This document shows positions 1 to 5,589 of a DNA stretch of 6,087 nucleotides, piece after piece (positions within the stretch are counted from its first letter, which is position 1; every line of letters begins with the position of its first letter). Position numbers and translations under genes: made by a program. The stretch covers positions 1 through 6,087 of the forward strand of contig CAJOQZ010000001.1 of the NCBI GenBank assembly GCA_905236585.1, read 5' to 3'. This DNA comes from an uncultured Lachnospiraceae bacterium (GTDB lineage Bacteria > Bacillota > Clostridia > Lachnospirales > Lachnospiraceae). The notes under the pieces were generated by a model, which saw nothing but the letters and a program-made list of their open reading frames with translations, made no database searches and was not told where the DNA came from.

Positions 1-1338
1 CCGTTTGAAGATACGACGGTGCCGGTGCCGTCCCGCTATGCGAAATGGCTCTCGTCCAAATACGGCAATTTCTGTGAAATACACAAAGTCTGGACGGGGC
101 ATGATTACCCCTTTTTTGCGAAACAAAAAAAAGAGCTGGAGCGTGTCGCCGGAGAGGAATTGCCGCATTTTACGTTTTCCGAAAGCATGCTTAACCGGGA
201 AAGGATAGGCGATTCGGCTTCTGCGGAGCAGAGAGCAAGTGCGCTGCCGAAAGCCGTGGAGGAGCGCAGACGGGAAGCAGTTTTTTTTCCTGTCGGTCCG
301 AGAGAATGGAACGGCATGCGCCGGACATATGAAAAAGAGGCAAAAAGGGAGGACACAGACGCGGTGGTGGTTCCGCTTCCTCTGATGCCGAAAGACATCT
401 ATGGGCGCGTGTGGCTTTCGGAGGATCAGATCATAGCGGCGGCGCAGGAGGAAGAATATCCGGCGAATATCCCGCTTGTCCATTGGTGGACGTATGATCT
501 GCAAGAGCATAGCCCGGACGTGGTCTATATACAGAATCCCTATGACGATACGAATCCTTATCTGACGGTGCCCGCGGATTTCTATGCACAGAACCTGCGG
601 CGCTATACGAGGGAACTGGTGTATCTGCCGTTTGCGAAAGTGGAGGAATTTGGCGCGGACAATCCGATCGAGCAGATCAACGCGAAAGTATATATGAATA
701 CGCCCGGCGTGGTATACGCCGATAAGGTGGTCGTGCAGTCGGAGAATATGAAGGAGCAGTATGTGCGGACGCTGGCGGCGTTTGCGGGCGAGGCAACGGA
801 AGGCATCTGGAAAACGAAGATAACTGCGGATGCGGATGCGTTTGAAGGAGAATGTATCGGAGGAAATAGTCAACCGGCAAGGGAACCGCCGGAAGGCAAA
901 AAAGCGGACGTGCATCCGGCGAAGCGAATGCTCTATTGTATCGGCATACATGAGATGGCGGAGCATCCGAAGATACTTATAGAAAGCGTGCGAAAGCGGC
1001 TTGACATTTTCGCGGCGGCAGGAAAGGCGATCCGGACGGAGATTTGTCTGGTGCCTTCGGCGGAAGCGGCGTGGCGGAACCTGAACGCGCCGCTGTATGA
1101 AAAACTCCTTTCGCTGATCGGCGGGTATAGGGACGTCGTAACGATGCAGCCGATAACGGAGGAGAATCCGAACGAATCGGGAGAGGATGCGCTATCTGGC
1201 AGGAGATACGATAAAGCGGCGGACATCGAGGATTACGCGAAAGGGTTTGACGCGTATTATGGAAGCCCGTCTCCGTTTGTGCCGGTATTTTCCATGCAGC
1301 ATAAGCCGGTGATGCTGGCGGATTATGAAGTCGGATGA
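1..1338 (+). CDS. LicD-tail / CDP-glycerol glycerophosphotransferase-like fusion (5' truncated)
   Basis: The reading frame is open from base 1 to a TGA stop, so the true start lies upstream and 445 residues are visible. Residues 1-46 match the end of LicD-family proteins, which transfer phosphocholine or related phospho-groups to surface glycans: FEDTTVPVPSRYAKWL, then KYGNF, then a HDYPFFAKQKKEL tail. The catalytic part of LicD would be upstream and is not seen. A linker of about 45 residues follows. Residues 92-275 (start RREAVFFPVG; IQNPYDDTNPY near 177; PGVVYADKVVVQSE near 235) look like the N-terminal Rossmann-like lobe of clostridial CDP-glycerol glycerophosphotransferase-like proteins. 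A charged low-complexity linker (about 276-308) leads to a second lobe ending DAYYGSPSPFVPVF...KPVML. In relatives as I remember them the last motif is YYGDxSS; here it is YYGSPSP, so activity is uncertain. The likely role is teichoic-acid-like or capsular glycan modification at the cytoplasmic face of the membrane. Family assignment is by recalled motifs. Confidence 0.7.
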   Translation, partial: PFEDTTVPVPSRYAKWLSSKYGNFCEIHKVWTGHDYPFFAKQKKELERVAGEELPHFTFSESMLNRERIGDSASAEQRASALPKAVEERRREAVFFPVGPREWNGMRRTYEKEAKREDTDAVVVPLPLMPKDIYGRVWLSEDQIIAAAQEEEYPANIPLVHWWTYDLQEHSPDVVYIQNPYDDTNPYLTVPADFYAQNLRRYTRELVYLPFAKVEEFGADNPIEQINAKVYMNTPGVVYADKVVVQSENMKEQYVRTLAAFAGEATEGIWKTKITADADAFEGECIGGNSQPAREPPEGKKADVHPAKRMLYCIGIHEMAEHPKILIESVRKRLDIFAAAGKAIRTEICLVPSAEAAWRNLNAPLYEKLLSLIGGYRDVVTMQPITEENPNESGEDALSGRRYDKAADIEDYAKGFDAYYGSPSPFVPVFSMQHKPVMLADYEVG

Positions 1339-1369
1339 AAAGGGATGCTGATTTTGTCAGGGGGTCGTT

Positions 1370-2419
1370 ATGACAATCTATGTATGTACCCATAAAAGGG
1401 CGGATATGCCAAAGGATTCCGTGTATCTGCCGCTGCACGTCGGACGGGCGGCGGCATCCGACCTCGGTTATCCGGGGGACGATACAGGGGATTCGATCTC
1501 GGCAAAGAATTACCGATACGGTGAATTGACGGGACTGTACTGGATATGGAAAAATTCGCCGGAAAAAGATATCGTGGGCTTATGCCATTACCGCAGATTC
1601 TTTTTGAATGCGTCCGGGGAAATCCTTTCCGGGGAGGAACTGGCGCGGCTTATGGAAGCGTATGATATCGTAGTATCGAAGGAAATGGATGCGAAAAAGC
1701 CGTATTTGTCTTACTATAACGAGGCGCACGATCCCGCGCAGCAGATGCTGGTACGAAAAGCGCTAAGCGAATTGTACCCGGCGGATGTGGAAGTCTATGA
1801 CGCCGTCATGGCGCAGCCTTACTACTATTACGGGAATCTGTGCGTGACGCGGCGGGAGCGGCTTAACGCATACAGCGCATGGCTTTTTGTCATCATGTCT
1901 TTTGTCGAGGAGCGACTGGATGTAAGCGCCTATGACGCATATCACGGACGGGTGTACGGCTTTCTTTCGGAGCAGTTATTGCGGGTATGGATAGAGCGCG
2001 AGGGGCTTGGCGTGGTAAACTGCCCCATAGGGATTACGCAGGAAAAAGCGGAGACGACGGAGTTTAAGCTGGCGATGCGGCAGCTCGTAAAAGAGGGACG
2101 GTTTGCCGAAGCGAGGGGCATGTATGATGAGATATTAAAACTCCGCCCGGATCTGGCGTTGGAACTTTCGGATATCCGGGGGGAGATACCGGTCATCGGG
2201 TGCGTGCTTTATATCCTGCATCTCGAAGAAGAGGCAGGAGAGAAAAGCGGCATGTATGCGTATTCGAAGGACTTGCCGGAACTGATCGCCCATTACCGCA
2301 GACTATCCGCCATCGTGGAAGAAAAAAAGGAAAACACCCGGGATGCGAGGGAATATCTTAAGAGAACCCTTGTGACGGACACGGCATTGGAAGTCGTGCG
2401 GCGAAATATCATAAGATGA
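1370..2419 (+). CDS. DUF4422 family putative glycosyltransferase with helical C-terminal tail
   Basis: This 349-residue protein has the DUF4422 signature found in capsule and exopolysaccharide clusters: DSISAKNYRYGELTGLYWIW (41-60), then IVGLCHYRRFF (68-78) and YDIVVSKE (98-105). Family members are presumed glycosyltransferases acting on lipid-linked sugar intermediates; the donor and acceptor sugars cannot be read from sequence. After about residue 230 the protein becomes helical, with a TPR-like stretch around 241-262 (KEGRFAEARGMYDEILKLRP). No signal peptide or membrane segment is evident. The ATG is supported by a Shine-Dalgarno-like AGGGGG at 1359-1364, five bases before the start. It follows the preceding gene by 31 bases on the same strand, with no terminator seen between them, so the two are probably cotranscribed. 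Codon use is GC-rich like its upstream neighbour and clearly unlike the three genes that follow. Confidence 0.85.
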   Translation: MTIYVCTHKRADMPKDSVYLPLHVGRAAASDLGYPGDDTGDSISAKNYRYGELTGLYWIWKNSPEKDIVGLCHYRRFFLNASGEILSGEELARLMEAYDIVVSKEMDAKKPYLSYYNEAHDPAQQMLVRKALSELYPADVEVYDAVMAQPYYYYGNLCVTRRERLNAYSAWLFVIMSFVEERLDVSAYDAYHGRVYGFLSEQLLRVWIEREGLGVVNCPIGITQEKAETTEFKLAMRQLVKEGRFAEARGMYDEILKLRPDLALELSDIRGEIPVIGCVLYILHLEEEAGEKSGMYAYSKDLPELIAHYRRLSAIVEEKKENTRDAREYLKRTLVTDTALEVVRRNIIR

Positions 2420-2440
2420 TAGCGGACTATGAGGAGTGAT

Positions 2441-2446
2441 AGAGGA
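2441..2446 (+). promoter_or_regulatory. Shine-Dalgarno deciding the start of the DUF262-like gene
   Basis: AGAGGA lies seven bases before the ATG at 2454. An in-frame GTG exists at 2436, but its only purine-rich neighbour (GAGGA, 2431-2435) abuts it with no spacer, which is unsuitable for initiation. The ATG at 2454 is therefore the better start and removes six residues from the longest reading frame. Confidence 0.65.
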
Positions 2447-2453
2447 AAAAGGA

Positions 2454-3479
2454 ATGGTTGCTATAAATCATGATCATGTATATGTAGAGGCGGCATCCGC
2501 ATGGATAGATGAACTGGCAGGGGATTTTGACAGAAAAAAATTGATTTTTCCAGAACCTGCTAAAAGTTCAAATGGAAGAGCAGAAGCGGCAGAAGATGTA
2601 ATAAAAGCCTTGCTTGAAGGAATTCCCTATCCGATGATATATTTACTGGAATTACAGAACGGACAGTTGCTTGTCGTAGAAAAAGGCGGGAGATTAGAAG
2701 CATTGCTGGATTTTATCTGCGATCGTATTCCGGTATCAAAATCGACGATAGGGGACGAGAGGCAGTTCCATTCCGACAGAGTGTTTTTTTCGGATCTTCC
2801 ATCGGTTATTCGCAGAGCGATATTGAGAAGCACTATTGAGATGCGAATTGCAAGGTATAATACGCCCGTATATATGCAGTTATATTTTGCGAACTATATT
2901 GCGAATATGTCTGTTGCGGGAGAGGAAAGGATCAGGAGAATTCTTTATGCAGATCGGGGCATGGGTGTTTTACGAGGAATCATGCAGGAATTGGGCTATG
3001 ACAAAAAGGGATTAAAATACGAGTATGAGGTCGTGGTTTTTTTGACATACGTCTATATTTTTGTTTACAGGATTGAAAGCGGATATAAAATGACACAATA
3101 TCTTATGCAGGAGATGATGTTTTCTTATTTGTTGACAGATAAGAATCGGGCGCAAGAACTTGTGAAATTGTATAATTCAATCAGAGAACAGATCAAGATG
3201 TATATAGATAGTGGTTATAGGAACGGAGGGGCGGAGAGATTTGAAAGCAGATACAAGAAACTATCTCCGGCATATGGTCATATTATCGGGCTGGCATCTG
3301 CAGTGGAGGCAGATGGATTATGGGAAGAAAAAGTTCTAGATACGAGCATGATGCTGTGTAATGCGTTTATAAATACGCGCGGATTGGATAAAGGAATTAG
3401 GGATAGGATTGAAAACTGCGATATGTCTAATTATGGAATAGAAATGCTCATCGAAGGAATAAGGAAACGTATATGGTAA
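2454..3479 (+). CDS. Degenerate DUF262 (GmrS/ParB-like) protein
   Basis: The protein has 341 residues from the preferred ATG. Residues 45-165 follow the DUF262 pattern seen in GmrSD-type restriction proteins: a helix and turn EDVIKALLEGIPYPMIYL (47-64), a strand, then VVEKGGRLEALLDF (74-87) where the family has DGQQR followed by L and F, then FSDLPSVIRRAI (112-123), and finally YFANYIANMSVAGEERIRRI (144-163) where the family has F-x-R-I/L-N and a Glu-Arg helix. The Asp and both Gln of DGQQR and the Arg-Ile-Asn motif are not kept; only the Arg remains. In active relatives the DGQQR motif is linked to nucleotide hydrolysis, so this copy is probably a non-hydrolysing or altered version, perhaps a sensor or scaffold. 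The remaining 170 residues are helical. No GmrD-type HNH (DUF1524) domain follows. The stop overlaps the next gene by 7 bases, suggesting coupled translation and a shared complex with the ATPase. The DUF262 link is from recalled motifs. Confidence 0.65.
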   Translation: MVAINHDHVYVEAASAWIDELAGDFDRKKLIFPEPAKSSNGRAEAAEDVIKALLEGIPYPMIYLLELQNGQLLVVEKGGRLEALLDFICDRIPVSKSTIGDERQFHSDRVFFSDLPSVIRRAILRSTIEMRIARYNTPVYMQLYFANYIANMSVAGEERIRRILYADRGMGVLRGIMQELGYDKKGLKYEYEVVVFLTYVYIFVYRIESGYKMTQYLMQEMMFSYLLTDKNRAQELVKLYNSIREQIKMYIDSGYRNGGAERFESRYKKLSPAYGHIIGLASAVEADGLWEEKVLDTSMMLCNAFINTRGLDKGIRDRIENCDMSNYGIEMLIEGIRKRIW

Positions 3480-4516
3480 ATAAAATAATGGTGAAGGGAT
3501 TCAAATGCTTTGCTGATGAAGAAATGGAATTGAAGAATATCACATTGCTTTTAGGGAAAAACTCATCAGGTAAATCGAGTGTTATACAATCGTTGTTGAT
3601 TTTGAAGCAGGAGGGGAATAACCCTTTTAGGGGAGATTATATTGAACTGGGAGATGCGAAAGATTTAACAAACTATATTGTGGCATCTGAGGAAATAAAA
3701 ATTGAGGCAAATTACAGCCGCTTAGGTGAGCAAGGGGAGAAAACGGCGGTCATTCGCGTGGATGAAAAAGGAGAACTTCTCGAAAAAAGAAGGCTGCTGG
3801 ATCTGAATGTAGTGTATTGTCCGGCGAACCGGATTGGAGTAGAAACATCTTATGAAAAGTCGCCGCGGAGCGATTCGTTTTTGGGAAAGAATAATAAATA
3901 TGTATTTTCTTACTTAGCCACCCACCAACGGGATCAATGTGAAGATGCGTTTATTTATGACAAGGATGATTCCCTTTTTACGTTTGAAGGACAGGTTAAT
4001 TACTGGCTTAAGAAGATTGTCGGATATCGGATAAAAGCAGAAGAAATTGAGCAGATAGATCGTGTTGCTGTGCAGTTTCAAGATGCGAGCAGTACGGTAA
4101 ATAATAATTGGGTGCGACCGCAAAATGTAGGGACGGGTATTACGTATGTGGCGCAGTTAATAATTGCTGCTTTTTCCTGCAAACAGGGAGATGTGCTGAT
4201 TATAGAAAATCCGGAGATACACATGCACCCGGCAGGGCAGTCAGATTTAATGGATTTTTTTGCTTTTATGGCAGCGTGCGGAGTTCAAATAATTATTGAG
4301 ACGCATAGTGACCATGTGTATAACGGGTTGCGGAAGTGTGTTCATAATAATTTGATAGGATTGGATGATCAGATGATTTATTATTTTGTGGATGATGAGA
4401 ATGGATGTGCCGAACCGAAAGAAGTCAGATTGAATGACGCAGGGAAATCGTTAATAACCGAGGATGGATTATTTGATCAGATTAACAAAGACTTAAATGT
4501 GATTTTGGGATGGTAG
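3473..4516 (+). CDS. DUF3696-type AAA ATPase (SMC/RecF/OLD-like)
   Basis: A 347-residue ATPase of the ABC/SMC-like AAA class. It begins with a strand and KGFKCF motif (8-13), typical of RecF/OLD-type proteins. The Walker A is GKNSSGKSS (28-36). A glycine-rich NVGTGITYVAQLI stretch (218-230) is the likely signature-like helix. The Walker B is VLIIENPEIHMHP (241-253) with the catalytic glutamate, and ETHSDH (276-281) is the following switch histidine region. The C-terminal part (YYFVDDENG near 303-311, VRLNDAGKS, DGLFDQINKDLNVIL) matches the DUF3696 tail. No coiled coil or Toprim nuclease domain follows, unlike OLD nucleases, so it is more likely a regulator or motor for a partner. The ATG at 3473 has AAGGAA at 3461-3466 six bases upstream and overlaps the previous stop. 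All key ATPase residues appear present, in contrast to its degenerate DUF262-like neighbour. The substrate that triggers it is unknown. Confidence 0.85.
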   Translation: MVNKIMVKGFKCFADEEMELKNITLLLGKNSSGKSSVIQSLLILKQEGNNPFRGDYIELGDAKDLTNYIVASEEIKIEANYSRLGEQGEKTAVIRVDEKGELLEKRRLLDLNVVYCPANRIGVETSYEKSPRSDSFLGKNNKYVFSYLATHQRDQCEDAFIYDKDDSLFTFEGQVNYWLKKIVGYRIKAEEIEQIDRVAVQFQDASSTVNNNWVRPQNVGTGITYVAQLIIAAFSCKQGDVLIIENPEIHMHPAGQSDLMDFFAFMAACGVQIIIETHSDHVYNGLRKCVHNNLIGLDDQMIYYFVDDENGCAEPKEVRLNDAGKSLITEDGLFDQINKDLNVILGW

Positions 4517-4517
4517 C

Positions 4518-5393
4518 ATGAATTTTTATTTGAATGAATATTCATTATGCGGTCAGTTTGCGACGATTGAGGATTTTGTTACAACGGAAATAGGCAGTAT
4601 TTACCGTTGTATTATGTTGGTTAAAAAAGGGAATCTCGTTATTATCAATTCAGAGAAGTTGAAAGATGCATTTATTACAAAAGAGGAACGGTTGTCGGAC
4701 TTGGGGCGTATAAAGCAATCTGAGGAATTGCTTCAGTTACAATTGTGCTTGCAGGAGGAGGCGTATTCGGATCGGTATTGGGAGAATAGCGATCAATTGC
4801 AGCAGGATATGGATGCAATATATGTCTGGAATGAGAATGATGTTTCATTGACGAGCATGGCGGAGGCGGCGGCTTCGGACAGTCCGCTGCTGTCGTTTGC
4901 CAGAGAAGGGCTTACGGATCAGAAGATCCGTGTTCAAAAAAAGAAAAGAGGAGTTGACAATATCTACAATGAAATTCAGTCCATACATACAGAACAGTAT
5001 TTAGTGGAAAAATATGGAGAGAACCTTGCGTTATCACGAGACGATGTATTAAAAATACGCTATAGGGGAACCCGAATAGATTATACCACGATTGAGTCGG
5101 AGCATGGGGCGGATCAGTTAGAGAAAAATGAATATAATAGTTTGATCGGCACATTGGATAAATTTATAGGACATGAAAGTTTCAACAGCATAGATCTGGA
5201 TGATGGCTTGGAATATAAAAAGTATTCTCCATCGCAATCGGAATGGAATCGTTTTTCCGGGGGAAAGTACAGGAATATGCAGATTATGAAATTCAGATAT
5301 TCCCGAAAGGAAAGGGTCTTTGGCTATAGGAAAAAAGATCGATTTTGCGTATTACGAATTGAACGCGACCATAAAACCAGCAATCATGGATAG
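4518..5393 (+). CDS. Unrecognised 291-residue cassette protein, possible effector
   Basis: I do not recognise a named family. Visible features are an N-terminal MNFYLNEYSLCGQF segment of a type I associate, from memory, with accessory and defence-associated proteins. A middle motif, SLTSMAEAAASDSPLLSF (110-127), resembles an SLxEA...SF pattern seen in hypothetical proteins of such modules. A basic run VQKKKRG lies at 139-145. The C-terminal block (250-291) alternates strands with basic residues and ends FGYRKKDRFCVLRIERDHKTSNHG-like (FGY at 268-270, DRFCVLRIERDH at 274-285). This is reminiscent of small RelE/BrnT-like toxin or RNA-binding folds, which is a guess from pattern only. No membrane segment or signal peptide is visible. 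The ATG lies one base after the ATPase stop with no good Shine-Dalgarno of its own, so translation is probably coupled to the ATPase. By position it is the likeliest effector or adaptor of the cassette. Bases 4861-4900 are much more GC-rich (28 of 40) than the rest of the gene. Confidence 0.7.
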   Translation: MNFYLNEYSLCGQFATIEDFVTTEIGSIYRCIMLVKKGNLVIINSEKLKDAFITKEERLSDLGRIKQSEELLQLQLCLQEEAYSDRYWENSDQLQQDMDAIYVWNENDVSLTSMAEAAASDSPLLSFAREGLTDQKIRVQKKKRGVDNIYNEIQSIHTEQYLVEKYGENLALSRDDVLKIRYRGTRIDYTTIESEHGADQLEKNEYNSLIGTLDKFIGHESFNSIDLDDGLEYKKYSPSQSEWNRFSGGKYRNMQIMKFRYSRKERVFGYRKKDRFCVLRIERDHKTSNHG

Positions 5394-5412
5394 ATTAAAG
5401 TAATTCTTATAC

Positions 5413-5434
5413 ATGCCGATATAGTATATGGCGT
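5413..5434 (+). other. Small hairpin after the cassette
   Basis: ATGCC (5413-5417) pairs with GGCGT (5430-5434, one G-T pair). After a bulged G, ATAT (5419-5422) pairs with ATAT (5426-5429) around an AGT loop. It begins 20 bases after the last cassette stop, so it could act as a weak 3' end or stabiliser. There is no T-run behind it, so I do not call it an intrinsic terminator. Confidence 0.25.
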
Positions 5435-5494
5435 ATTATGTTGATATATTCGCAATAAATATGCATTGAATCATTTGAACGGGGGGCTCCGTCG

Positions 5495-5545
5495 ATGTGC
5501 AGATGCAGATTATTATTGAAGGAAAATCGTGCCGGACGGGCATGA
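5495..5545 (+). CDS. Possible 16-residue leader peptide
   Basis: An ATG opens a 16-codon frame, MCRCRLLLKENRAGRA, ending in TGA at 5543-5545. A run of six G (5481-5486) lies eight bases upstream and resembles the G-rich ribosome binding site of the DUF4422 gene. Three consecutive Leu codons (TTA TTA TTG, 5510-5518) and three Arg codons sit in it. The stop directly abuts the hairpin at 5546, so a ribosome finishing here would cover that hairpin. The G-run overlaps the upstream arm of the long-range helix. Frames this short are common by chance; the support is its position only. Confidence 0.2.
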   Translation: MCRCRLLLKENRAGRA

Positions 5546-5567
5546 CATGGCGGAGCCATGCCTTTTT
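5546..5567 (+). terminator. Terminator-like hairpin upstream of the loaP-like gene
   Basis: A perfect six-base stem CATGGC/GCCATG with a GGA loop is followed by CC and five T (5563-5567). It lies 22 bases before the loaP-like ATG, a position suited to transcription attenuation. An alternative stem (5539-5544 with 5557-5562) would sit directly against the T-run. The stem is short and the T-run only five long, so termination would be partial at best. Confidence 0.4.
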
Positions 5568-5589
5568 CCATGGAAGGAGAGCGACGGCG

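Larger units (their letters stand above)
2420..5393 (+). other. AT-rich three-gene accessory cassette inside a polysaccharide locus
   Basis: From the end of the DUF4422 gene to the stop of the third cassette gene the base composition drops. As hand-counted samples, 361-420 has 36 G+C of 60, while 3061-3120 has 20 of 60. The three genes are packed with a 7-base overlap and a one-base gap, so they look like one translationally coupled unit. The composition rises again at the loaP-like gene. I looked for direct repeats, integrase remnants, a tRNA or transposon ends at both edges and saw none, so the mode of insertion is unknown. The cassette may be read through from the upstream polysaccharide operon, since only a very weak promoter-like match lies in front of it. 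Confidence 0.6.
5485..5573 (+). promoter_or_regulatory. Candidate structured leader with competing helices before the loaP-like gene
   Basis: Several pairings share the same bases. GGCTCCGTCG (5485-5494) pairs with TGGCGGAGCC (5548-5557) over ten positions including two G-T pairs. CGTGCC (5528-5533) pairs with GGCATG (5539-5544, one G-T) around GGACG. CATGGC (5546-5551) pairs perfectly with GCCATG (5555-5560). GGCATG (5539-5544) can instead pair with CATGCC (5557-5562). CCATG (5556-5560) can pair with CATGG (5569-5573), next to the loaP ribosome binding site. The long-range helix and the CATGGC hairpin cannot coexist, which is the layout expected of an attenuator. I do not recognise a known riboswitch class. 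The other bases of 5394-5589 hold no convincing promoter or gene. Confidence 0.4.

Noticed and set aside
933..1438. Long minus-strand open frames opposite the first two genes
   Set aside because: They lie opposite strongly supported coding sequence, have no ribosome binding site or recognisable motif, and arise from the GC-rich codon pattern of the + strand genes.
2387..2415. Promoter-like pair TTGGAA and CATAAG with a 17-base spacer in front of the cassette
   Set aside because: Each box matches only four of six consensus bases and lies within the end of the DUF4422 coding sequence, so it is within chance expectation.
2436..2453. Upstream GTG start for the DUF262-like gene
   Set aside because: Its purine-rich sequence abuts the GTG with no spacer, while the ATG at 2454 has a well-spaced AGAGGA.
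2420..5440. Direct repeats or attachment sites flanking the AT-rich cassette
   Set aside because: Comparing both edges gave only short matches such as GATAGA, which are expected by chance.
5420..5446. Promoter-like pieces TATAGT (5420-5425) and TTGATA (5441-5446) before the loaP-like gene
   Set aside because: Neither has a partner box at the right distance: TTGATA has no -10-like hexamer 16-18 bases downstream, and TATAGT has no -35. AT-rich DNA gives such matches often.
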